A stretch of DNA of 64,000 bases from Candidatus Pantoea haifensis (GTDB lineage Bacteria; Pseudomonadota; Gammaproteobacteria; Enterobacterales; Enterobacteriaceae), in the NCBI GenBank assembly GCA_018842655.1, contig JAGTWN010000004.1:3224001-3288000 (forward strand), in the 5' to 3' direction. Positions 56,955 through 64,000 of this stretch are shown one piece after another. Position numbers and translations under genes: made by a program. Positions within the stretch are counted from its first letter, which is position 1; every line of letters starts with the position of its first letter. The notes under the pieces are model-generated. The model did not search any database and was not told the origin of the DNA. It saw only the letters and a list, made by a program, of their open reading frames with translations.

Positions 56955-58205
56955 ATGGTGAAAAAATTCGTACAGCGTTCTGCGCTGATTTATCCCGCTG
57001 TTTTGAATGCGCTCCTTTTTTCTTCTTCTGCCATGGCGGCAGGTACATGGTATGACGCACGTAATGACGCGATGGGTGGCACCGGCGTCGCTTCCTCAAC
57101 CTATGGCTCTGCTGTTCTGGCCAACCCGGCATTAATGACAAAAGCCAAACCAGAGGATAATGTCAGCATTATTTTCCCGTCCGCAGGTGTGCAAATCACC
57201 GATAAAGACAAGCTGGTTGATAAGGTGGATGACATCTCTGATACCGTTGATCGCTATCAGGATGTGATTGATAACCTGACATTCGCTGATTATTTACGCG
57301 GTTATCCTGAGCTACGTGCTGCCTCAGGCGATGTGGCAAATCAGCTGCAAGATTTAAAAGGCAATAAGGCGGACGCCAGTGCTGGCGTAGCGTTAGCCGT
57401 CACTATTCCGAACGAGAACTTGCCCTTTGCTTTTGTGACCAAAGCTTACGGTACGGTTCACGTGCAGGCGAATGTTGCCCAGAGTGATATTGATTACTTA
57501 CAGGGCGTAGCAAACGGGACGGTTATTCCGGTACCTGGGGATCAAGACAATTTGCGATCCAACGCTAACGGCCTTGCTGCATTAATCACCGATTACGGTA
57601 TTGCAGTGGCGCATGAATTTTCCATTGCCGGACAGCCTGTATCAGTTGGCGTCACACCTAAACTTCAAAAGACCTGGCTCTACAACTATACCGACACGCT
57701 CTACAACTACGACAAAAATGATATCAACAGTGGACGCTATCGCAGTTCCGATACCGGTTTTAACATTGATGCGGGATTAGCAACCACCTTTGCTGAAAAC
57801 TGGACCCTGGGTTTGACCGGACAAAACCTGATATCACGCGATCTTGATACCAAAGAAGTGAATGGCTATCGCGATACCTATCAAATTCGTCCGCTGGTTA
57901 CGACAGGTCTCTCCTGGGATAAAGGGCCGTTCACCGTCACGGGGGACATTGATTTAACCGAGACGAAACGCTTTAAATCAGAAGAGAGTAGTCAGTATGT
58001 CGCCGTAGGCGGAGAATACCGCGTTCTGGATTGGTTGCAGCTGCGTGCCGGTTATCGCGCCGATATGCGCGGCACGGATGAAAATGTCGCGACTGCCGGT
58101 TTTGGCCTTTCTCCTTTCAACAACGCCGTGCATGTTGATCTGGCCGGATCGGTGGGAGCGAACAACACCTGGGGTGCCATGATGCAACTCGGGTTTAACT
58201 TCTAA
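56955..58205 (+). CDS. TraF-like outer-membrane beta-barrel protein
   Basis: A 416-residue secreted protein: signal peptide through about residue 28 (ALLFSSSAMA-AGTWYDARND), the motif DAMGGTGVASSTYGSAVLANP that begins FadL-like and conjugal-TraF-like barrels, and alternating beta-strand sequence ending in aromatic LGFNF. Proteins of this family are often named conjugal transfer protein TraF, but no other conjugation gene is present, so a chromosomal outer-membrane role is more likely. The ATG at 56955 has GGTAA upstream, a weak ribosome site. It lies between zur and dusA, followed by a strong terminator. Confidence 0.75.
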   Translation: MVKKFVQRSALIYPAVLNALLFSSSAMAAGTWYDARNDAMGGTGVASSTYGSAVLANPALMTKAKPEDNVSIIFPSAGVQITDKDKLVDKVDDISDTVDRYQDVIDNLTFADYLRGYPELRAASGDVANQLQDLKGNKADASAGVALAVTIPNENLPFAFVTKAYGTVHVQANVAQSDIDYLQGVANGTVIPVPGDQDNLRSNANGLAALITDYGIAVAHEFSIAGQPVSVGVTPKLQKTWLYNYTDTLYNYDKNDINSGRYRSSDTGFNIDAGLATTFAENWTLGLTGQNLISRDLDTKEVNGYRDTYQIRPLVTTGLSWDKGPFTVTGDIDLTETKRFKSEESSQYVAVGGEYRVLDWLQLRAGYRADMRGTDENVATAGFGLSPFNNAVHVDLAGSVGANNTWGAMMQLGFNF

Positions 58206-58264
58206 ACCCACGACGTCACCTTTGACAGAGGCGCTTTAAACCGGGATGTCAAAAACATCATAAA

Positions 58265-58296
58265 AGCAAGGCAGCGTCAGGCGGCCTTGCTTTTTT
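58265..58296 (+). terminator. Terminator after the TraF-like gene
   Basis: AGCAAGGC pairs with GCCTTGCT around an 11-base loop, followed by six T. Confidence 0.88.
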
Positions 58297-58340
58297 ACTC
58301 TGCCAAAAAACGTTATGGCCATCAGCGCAGCTGGAGCAGA

Positions 58341-58514
58341 TTAAGCTGTTCCAGTCGCCAGTTTTAACGCTATCCCGCGCTCTGCCAGTAATGTCGGTTC
58401 AGGCACGCCATCCGCACTGGTCTCAACGGCCCATTCGGTGTAATCATCAGGCGGGCACTGCAATATCGGCCACCCTTGTGGTAGTATTGCGCAGAATCCC
58501 TCACTTATAATCAC
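58341..58514 (-). CDS. Possible small protein divergent from dusA (unassigned)
   Basis: A 57-codon frame from GTG 58514 reads [39 protein letters not shown] and [16 protein letters not shown]. The composition looks protein-like and a shift near the end would extend it to [10 protein letters not shown] do not recognise it and see no good ribosome site, so it may be a remnant. It occupies most of the 326-base gap between the TraF-like gene and dusA. Confidence 0.22.
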   Translation of the reverse strand: MIISEGFCAILPQGWPILQCPPDDYTEWAVETSADGVPEPTLLAERGIALKLATGTA

Positions 58515-58531
58515 CGGATTTACTGCGCTTC

Positions 58532-59525
58532 ATGACCGATACCTTTTCTTCGCAACGTTTTTCCATCGCTCCAATGCTTGACTGGACCGATCGTCACTGC
58601 CGCTATTTTCACCGCCAGCTCACGGGTGACACGCTGCTCTATACCGAAATGGTCACGACTGGCGCGATTATTCATGGCAAAGGCGATTATCTGGCTTATA
58701 GCGAAGAGGAGCATCCGGTTGCGCTGCAGCTGGGGAAGCGATCCTGCGGCGCTGGCGCAGTGTGCCAGAATGGCCGAACAGCGTGGCTATGATGAAATTA
58801 ACCTGAACGTAGGCTGTCCGTCAGACCGCGTACAAAACGGACGTTTCGGTGCGTGCCTGATGGCGGAAGCCGAACTGGTCGCCGATGCTATCAAAGCCAT
58901 GCGCGATGTCGTCAACATTCCCGTTACCGTAAAAACCCGTATCGGTATTGATGAGCTGGATAGCTACGCGTTTCTGACTGACTTTATTGGAACAGTGGCA
59001 GAGCGCGGCGGCTGTGACACCTTTATCATTCACGCGCGTAAAGCCTGGCTTTCTGGTCTTAGTCCAAAAGAGAACCGTGAAATTCCGCCGCTCGATTATC
59101 CACGGGTTTATCAGTTGAAACGTGATTTTCCGCACCTGACGCTGGCGATCAATGGCGGGGTAAAAACGCTGGAAGAGGCGAAACAGCATTTACAGCACCT
59201 GGATGGCGTGATGATGGGCCGTGAGGCTTATCAAAATCCGGGCATACTGGCGCGGGTTGATGGCGAACTGTTTGGGCGTGACACGCCTGCTGCCGATCCG
59301 GTTGCCGTAGTGCGTGCCATGTATCCTTATATTGAGGCTGAACTGGCTAAAGGCACCTGGCTCGGCCACGTTACCCGACATATGCTCGGCCTGTTCCAGG
59401 GGATCCCCGGGGCGCGTCAGTGGCGTCGCTATCTTAGTGAAAATGCACACAAGCCGGGCGCAGATGTTCGCGTACTTGAGGCCGCGTTAGCTCTGGTTGC
59501 CGATAAAATTCCGCAGGAAGCCTGA
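58532..59525 (+). CDS. dusA: tRNA-dihydrouridine synthase A DusA (frameshifted as sequenced)
   Basis: FMN enzyme that reduces uridines 20/20a in tRNA D-loops. Motifs: [40 protein letters not shown], the catalytic cysteine in [39 protein letters not shown] and GREAYQNPG. The frame changes at the four-G run 58732-58735. The conserved [12 protein letters not shown] of the family would need two more G, so the deletion here appears to be of two bases, giving 331 residues. The start has no strong ribosome site. Confidence 0.9.
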
Positions 59526-59536
59526 TAACAAAGAGG

Positions 59537-59561
59537 CCAGCCTTAACGGGCTGGTTTTTTT
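59537..59561 (+). terminator. Terminator after dusA
   Basis: CCAGCC-ttaacg-GGCTGG stem followed by seven T. Confidence 0.85.
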
Positions 59562-59640
59562 GAGCCAAAATTTGGTGAATTTCATTAGTTAATGCCTACG
59601 CTTTTTCCCCGGTCTGACGCAAAATCAATAGCTTAAATTC

Positions 59641-59656
59641 TGGCACGCTTCTTGTA
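59641..59656 (+). promoter_or_regulatory. Sigma-54 promoter of pspG
   Basis: TGGCAC and TTGT with five bases between fit the -24/-12 element (TGGCAC-N5-TTGC) and lie 36 bases before the pspG start. PspF would activate it under envelope stress. Confidence 0.8.
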
Positions 59657-59691
59657 ATAACCAACCAGTCGTGAATGACAGGAGCGCAAAA

Positions 59692-59958
59692 GTGGAAATT
59701 TTATTTGTATTAGGCTTTTTCCTGATGCTGTTGATAACAGGTGTTTCGTTACTGGGCGTGATTGCAGCATTGGCAGTTGCAACGCTATTGATGTTTATTG
59801 GCGGATTTCTGGCAATGGTTATCAAATTGTTGCCATGGCTGGTACTGGCGGTAGTCGCAGTCTGGCTTTATCGCGCCTTTTTCTCTGACAGTGAAGCGCG
59901 AACACGCAATAAACTCAGGCGTAAAATCAACCGTTTAAGCCGTAATGACTGGCGCTAA
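59692..59958 (+). CDS. pspG: Phage shock protein G PspG
   Basis: An 88-residue inner-membrane protein induced by envelope stress. VEILFVLGFFLMLLITGVSL and FIGGFLAMVIKLLPWLVLAV match E. coli PspG, with two or three membrane helices and a basic tail (RRKINRLSRNDWR) differing from E. coli. I start at GTG 59692 with GGAG seven bases upstream; an upstream ATG at 59671 in frame is less likely. The sigma-54 promoter supports membership of the Psp regulon. Confidence 0.9.
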   Translation: MEILFVLGFFLMLLITGVSLLGVIAALAVATLLMFIGGFLAMVIKLLPWLVLAVVAVWLYRAFFSDSEARTRNKLRRKINRLSRNDWR

Positions 59959-60108
59959 ATGCGGTGACGATCACAGAGTCAGAGATTATTCATAACAATT
60001 CTGCAATTAAACATACTTTTTACTTATGTTTTCTGTCAGGATGTTTTCGTTGAGTCGAAACAGTATCCATCGCCGCTGTCCCTACAACCAGCGCGAACGA
60101 TAAAAAAG

Positions 60109-60134
60109 AAAAATGGGCTTCCTGCGGGAAGCCC
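60109..60134 (-). terminator. Terminator of qor
   Basis: On the minus strand GGGCTTCC-cgca-GGAAGCCC is followed by ATTTTTC, 16 bases past the stop. Confidence 0.85.
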
Positions 60135-60150
60135 TGTTTGCATCTGGGGA

Positions 60151-61134
60151 TCAGGGGATCAGTAAACTTGAGCCTTGCGTCACACGGCTTTCCAGCGTTT
60201 GATGCGCTTTACTGGCCTCGTTAAGTGCAAACTTCTGTTGATCCGGCACGTTAATTTTGATCGCGCCACTGGCTATCAGTGAGAACAACTCCGCACTGGC
60301 TGTTTCCAGCTCTTCACGGTTAGTGATGTAACCGAAAAGCGAAGGACGAGTCACGAAAAGAGAGCCTTTCTTATTCAGAATACCTAAATCGATGCCGGTT
60401 ACCGGCCCCGACGCGTTACCAAAGCTCACCAGCAAGCCATGGCGGCGTAACGAATCGAGCGATACATCCCACGTATCTTTCCCTACTGAGTCATACACCA
60501 CGGCCACTTTTTTACCGTTAGTTAAATCACCGACGCGCTGCGCAGTGTTCTCTTCGCGATAGTTGATCGTGGCCCAGGCACCCGCTTTTTTAGCCAGTTG
60601 CGCCTTTTCTGCTGATCCTACGGTGCCAATTAAATGCGCGCCCAACGCTTTCGCCCACTGGCAGGCAATCAGGCCGACGCCGCCCGCTGCGGCATGAAAC
60701 AGGAAAATTTCGTCAGGTTTGACCTGATAAGTTTGACGCAGCAGATACTGCACGGTGAGCCCTTTCAAAAAGCTGGCAGCCGCTTGCTCAAAACTGATTT
60801 GATTAGGCAGCAGCATCAATCGATCTTCTGCCACATTGTGAAATTCACTGTAGGCGCCCTGCGTTGCCATGCAGTAAACCACGCGGTCGCCGGGTTTGAA
60901 GCGCGTAACCCGGCTCCCGACACTTTTCACTACGCCTGCGGCTTCGGTGCCCAGGCCCGAAGGAAAGTCACTTACCGGATAAAGTCCACTTCGCACATAG
61001 GTGTCGATGTAATTGATGCCGATGGCTTTATTTTCTATTTGTACTTCAAGCTCAGCAGGATCGGTAAGTTCAAAATCAACCCACTGTAAAACCTCGGGGC
61101 CACCGTGCGCGTTGAACTGAATACGCTTTGCCAT
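60151..61134 (-). CDS. qor: NADPH:quinone oxidoreductase Qor
   Basis: Zinc-free medium-chain dehydrogenase-family quinone reductase. The 327-residue protein has GLGTEAAGVVKSVGS, the quinone reductase signature FLKGLTVQYLL, and the NADPH-binding AAAGGVGLIACQWAKALGA followed by VYDSVGKDTW. It shares ENKAIGINYIDTYVRSGLYP and the terminal SRVTQGSSLLIP with E. coli QorA. It is divergent from dnaB, as in E. coli. No lesion seen. Confidence 0.96.
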   Translation of the reverse strand: MAKRIQFNAHGGPEVLQWVDFELTDPAELEVQIENKAIGINYIDTYVRSGLYPVSDFPSGLGTEAAGVVKSVGSRVTRFKPGDRVVYCMATQGAYSEFHNVAEDRLMLLPNQISFEQAAASFLKGLTVQYLLRQTYQVKPDEIFLFHAAAGGVGLIACQWAKALGAHLIGTVGSAEKAQLAKKAGAWATINYREENTAQRVGDLTNGKKVAVVYDSVGKDTWDVSLDSLRRHGLLVSFGNASGPVTGIDLGILNKKGSLFVTRPSLFGYITNREELETASAELFSLIASGAIKINVPDQQKFALNEASKAHQTLESRVTQGSSLLIP

Positions 61135-61229
61135 TCTTACTCCTGTGATTGTTGAATCATGAGGGTGAGGCGCGCCTCACAACAAGGTATACTGGCGCGT
61201 CCCCACAAAAGATCGGTATTGCATTCACT

Positions 61230-62635
61230 ATGGCAGGAAATAAACCCACCAACAAATCGAACGAAACGCAGGATCGCCAGCTGGAAGGCGTGAAAATGCC
61301 CCCGCATTCGCTGGAAGCGGAGCAGTCGGTGCTCGGTGGGTTAATGCTGGATAATGAGCGTTGGGATAACGTTTCCGAGCGCGTTGTCGCCAATGATTTC
61401 TTCAACCGTTCGCACCGTCTGATTTTTTCAGAAATGCAGCGTTTACTTGAAGACAGCCAGCCCATTGACCTTATCACCCTGTCCGAATCTCTCGAAACGC
61501 GAGGCGAGCTGGAAATGGCGGGCGGCTTTGCTTATCTGGCAGAGTTAGCGAAAAACACGCCAAGTGCAGCCAACATCGGTGCTTATGCTGACATCGTGCG
61601 TGAACGCGCAGTCGTTCGCGAAATGATTTCAGTCGCTAACCAAATCGCCGATGCGGGTTACGATCCGCAGGGCCGTAGCAGCGAAGAGCTGTTAGATTTT
61701 GCCGAGTCAAACGTCTTTAAAATCGCCGAAGCGCGCGCGAATAAAGATGATGGCCCGCAAAATATTGAGCAAATCCTTGAAGCAACGGTATCGCGCATTG
61801 AGTCGCTATACCAAACGCCACATGATGGCGTAACGGGTGTCGATACGGGTTATCAGGATCTTAATAAGAAAACCGCAGGCTTACAGCGATCTGACCTGAT
61901 CATTGTGGCAGCGCGTCCATCGATGGGTAAAACCACTTTCGCCATGAACCTGTGCGAAAACGCGGCGATGCTGCATGACAAACCCGTATTAATTTTTAGT
62001 CTGGAGATGCCCAGCGAGCAGATCATGATGCGTATGCTGGCTTCGCTGTCGCGTGTTGATCAGACGCGCATCCGTACCGGGCAGCTTGACGATGAAGACT
62101 GGGCGCGTATTTCTGGCACCATGGGCATTTTACTGGAAAAAAGAACATCTATATCGATGACTCTTCTGGCCTGACGCCAACAGAGGTCCGTTCTCGTGCT
62201 CGTCGTATCTATCGTGAAAATGATGGCCTGAGCATGATCATGATCGATTACCTGCAACTGATGCGAGTACCGTCACTTTCAGATAACCGCACGCTGGAAA
62301 TTGCGGAGATTTCACGTTCACTCAAGGCGTTAGCAAAAGAGCTGAATGTGCCGGTCGTCGCACTTTCGCAGCTAAACCGCTCGCTCGAACAGCGTGCTGA
62401 TAAACGTCCGGTAAACTCTGATTTGCGTGAATCTGGCTCAATTGAGCAGGATGCTGACCTGATCATGTTTATCTATCGCGATGAGGTTTATCACGAAAAC
62501 AGCGATCTCAAAGGCATTGCAGAAATCATTTTAGGTAAACAGCGTAACGGGCCAATTGGTACGGTGCGCTTAACCTTTAACGGCCAGTGGTCACGTTTTG
62601 ACAATTACGCTGGCCCGCAATACGACGACGAATAA
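61230..62635 (+). CDS. dnaB: Replicative DNA helicase DnaB (frameshifted as sequenced)
   Basis: Hexameric 5'-3' helicase of the replication fork. It has the N-terminal domain (MPPHSLEAEQSVLGGLMLDN; AANIGAYADIVRERAVVREM), Walker A in ARPSMGKTTFAMNLCENAA, Walker B in MIMIDYLQLMRVP, and C-terminal DLRESGSIEQDADLIMFIYR. The frame breaks at AA 62144-62145. One more A restores LEKRNIYIDDSSGLTPTEV and a 468-residue protein against 471 in E. coli. DnaB is indispensable, so the break must be an error. I start at 61230 (MAGNKPTNKSNETQ). Confidence 0.95.
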
Positions 62636-62649
62636 CCTTTCCTTTGTGC

Positions 62650-62674
62650 TGACATGCACAATCTGTGCATGTCA
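62650..62674. promoter_or_regulatory. Perfect 11-base inverted repeat upstream of the AsnC/Lrp-type gene
   Basis: TGACATGCACA and its exact complement flank ATC, about 90 bases before the regulator start and 15 after dnaB. No T-run follows, so an operator is more likely than a terminator. The TGTGCATG half-site recurs upstream of the next gene. Confidence 0.55.
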
Positions 62675-62763
62675 CGCCTGTCATCAGAAAATAGTGTTGG
62701 ACAACCCCGCTGATCATCAGGTTATCTGTAGCAAAGCGCCGCTTAACACGCTATGGAAGCAGA

Positions 62764-63255
62764 ATGACTCACGTAGACGATTACGATCTTAAAATCCTGA
62801 CTTTATTACAATCAAACGGCCGCCTCACGAATCAGGAGTTAAGTGATTTAGTGGGATTGTCAGCCTCACAGTGCTCACGCCGCCGCATTAATCTTGAACA
62901 GGCCAACCTCATCCTTGGCTATCATGCGCGCCTCTCTCCTGACGCCGTAGGATTAGGCATGGTGGGATTAATTGAAGTGCGCTTGATTAACCACACCGCG
63001 GAGTACGTTGAGAGCTTTCACCGTATGGTTGAACAGGAAGAGGCCATTGTGGATGCTTACAAAACCACGGGCGATGCCGATTACCTGTTAAAGGTTGCCG
63101 TTGCTGACCTGGCGTCGCTCAGTGCATTGATCAGCCAACTGGTGGCGGGCCATCAAAGTGTATCGCACGTCAAAACCTCGGTCGTGTTAGGGCGTTTGAA
63201 AGAAAATGGCTTAATGATGCTTCCTGAACAGAGTGTGCGCCAAAAGCGTGCGTGA
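62764..63255 (+). CDS. AsnC/Lrp-family transcriptional regulator
   Basis: A 163-residue regulator: N-terminal helix-turn-helix (DDYDLKILTLLQSNGRLTNQ; LSDLVGLSASQCSRRRINLE) and a C-terminal RAM ligand domain (GLGMVGLIEVRLINHTAEYV; YKTTGDADYLLKVAVADLAS). Effector and targets are unknown. It sits directly after dnaB, where E. coli has alr, and before a YitT-family gene it may regulate. A perfect inverted repeat lies upstream. Confidence 0.9.
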   Translation: MTHVDDYDLKILTLLQSNGRLTNQELSDLVGLSASQCSRRRINLEQANLILGYHARLSPDAVGLGMVGLIEVRLINHTAEYVESFHRMVEQEEAIVDAYKTTGDADYLLKVAVADLASLSALISQLVAGHQSVSHVKTSVVLGRLKENGLMMLPEQSVRQKRA

Positions 63256-63314
63256 TGTGCGTTTTTGGTGCACACTGAGCGCAAGTAATGCAAAAAACGC
63301 GCACCAGAAAAGAA

Positions 63315-63358
63315 TTTGTGCATGATTTGACGGCATGACATCAAATTTATGCATCAAA
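63315..63358. promoter_or_regulatory. Imperfect inverted repeat upstream of the YitT-family gene
   Basis: TTTGTGCATGATTTGA and TCAAATTTATGCATCAAA face each other across ten bases. They share the TGCAT core with the repeat at 62650-62674. Candidate site for the AsnC/Lrp-type regulator. Confidence 0.45.
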
Positions 63359-63482
63359 ACCTGCAATAAAGCGCCTTAATTATCAATGGGATAATCGCTG
63401 GCACCAGCCAGCAGCCTGAAAAAGCTGCTGGTATGGTGCGTTTTTTGCATTTGAACCGCATCATTTGCAATGAGATAACTCC

Positions 63483-64000
63483 ATGGATAACGTCGTTCAG
63501 CCTTCTCGTATTCCCCATTCCCGCCTTGAAGACGCACTGGCCATCGTGATGGGCACCTTAATGGTGTCGTTCGGTGTGATTATGCTTAAGCAGGCGGGGG
63601 CATTAACCGGCAGCACTGCTGGCATCGCTTTTTTGCTGAGCTACCTGTCGCCGCTCTCATTTGGTAGTGCTTTCTTTCTGATTAATCTGCCGTTTTACTG
63701 GCTGGCTGTACGCCGAATGGGGTGGGAATTTACGCTGAAAACCTTCTGCGCTGTGGGCCTGGTTTCACTGTTTACCCAGCTTCATCCGCTTTTTGTTCAC
63801 TTTTCCAGTCTCAATCCTTTTTATGCGACATTGTTCGGTAACGTCATTATGGGGATTGGGTTTATAGTGTTGTTTCGTCATAAAGCCAGCCTTGGCGGCA
63901 TCAATATTTTGGCGCTCTGGTTGCAGGATCGCTTTGGCATCCGCGCCGGAAAATTGCAAATGGCAGTCGACACCTGTGTGGTGCTGGCGTCGCTGTTTGT
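63483..64000 (+). CDS. YitT-family membrane protein, 5' part (cut by window edge)
   Basis: The ATG at 63483 opens a frame that runs past the right edge (172 codons visible): MDNVVQPSRIPHSRLEDALA, then hydrophobic segments such as MGTLMVSFGVIMLKQAGAL, GSTAGIAFLLSYLSPLSFG, NVIMGIGFIVLFRHKASLGG and INILALWLQDRFGI. The GGSTAGIA-like and RHKASLGGINIL motifs are those of YitT/DUF161 inner-membrane proteins, whose substrate is unknown. A hairpin (63408-63431) lies in its leader. The ribosome site is weak. Confidence 0.8.
   Translation, partial: MDNVVQPSRIPHSRLEDALAIVMGTLMVSFGVIMLKQAGALTGSTAGIAFLLSYLSPLSFGSAFFLINLPFYWLAVRRMGWEFTLKTFCAVGLVSLFTQLHPLFVHFSSLNPFYATLFGNVIMGIGFIVLFRHKASLGGINILALWLQDRFGIRAGKLQMAVDTCVVLASLF

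Noticed and set aside
56955-58205. Evidence for an integrated conjugative element (TraF)
   Set aside because: Only the barrel-type protein is present, with no relaxase, coupling protein, integrase or attachment repeat nearby.
61230-62635. Programmed frameshift in dnaB
   Set aside because: The site (AGAACATC) lacks a slippery heptamer and DnaB needs no frameshift in relatives; the same kind of loss recurs in many genes.

Overview
The window looks like a chromosomal segment of an enterobacterium of the Erwiniaceae (Pantoea/Erwinia type). Most proteins are close to their Escherichia coli counterparts, and long blocks follow E. coli order: thiC-rsd-nudC-hemE-nfi-yjaG-hupA-yjaH-purD-purH-rrn-metA-aceBAK-iclR-metH, then ubiC-ubiA-plsB-dgkA-lexA-dinF-yjbJ-zur, then dusA-pspG-qor-dnaB. 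The genus is an inference from gene content and 16S features; I could run no database search.

Layout. 1-2290: truncated LysR regulator, small DUF1127 protein (yjiS-like) and MocR-type regulator yjiR. 2367-5210: thiCE under a TPP riboswitch, closed by a terminator after thiE (no thiFSGH). 5303-10417: rsd, nudC, hemE, nfi, yjaG, hupA, yjaH. 10420-13491: purHD with PurR box. 13608-19177: complete rRNA operon with P1/P2, 16S, tRNA-Ile(GAU), tRNA-Ala(UGC), 23S, 5S and terminator. 19431-25374: metA with met boxes, then the glyoxylate-bypass operon aceBAK. 25466-26944: AT-rich accessory patch with a broken orphan hcp and a broken DUF2778/Tlde1-type L,D-transpeptidase effector plus a small membrane protein. 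27054-31790: iclR and metH. 31795-36028: yjbEFGH exopolysaccharide operon with candidate RcsAB boxes. 36225-40016: pgi, and lysC under a lysine riboswitch. 40272-48897: panS-like transporter, yjbB, an ABC importer operon with an alkaline-phosphatase-superfamily enzyme and a divergent GntR/UTRA regulator, then psiE. 48975-56513: ubiCA, plsB, dgkA, lexA-dinF, yjbJ, zur. 56955-62635: TraF-like outer-membrane protein, dusA, pspG, qor, dnaB. 62650-64000: AsnC/Lrp-type regulator and the start of a YitT-family membrane protein.

A striking property is that about fifteen conserved genes, including essential ones (hemE, plsB, dnaB), are split by one- or two-base deletions. Most lie in short homopolymers, and restoring the base gives proteins of the normal family length. 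I read these as base-calling or assembly errors and annotate each as one gene spanning both fragments. The hcp and DUF2778 genes differ because they also carry stop codons not explained by deletions, so they look like genuine pseudogenes.

Themes linking the genes: vitamin, purine and haem biosynthesis (thiCE, purHD, hemE); methionine (metA, metH); acetate use (aceBAK, iclR); phosphorus handling (yjbB, the ABC/phosphatase operon, psiE); envelope and lipid functions (yjbEFGH, plsB, dgkA, ubiCA, pspG); and the DNA-damage regulon (lexA-dinF).
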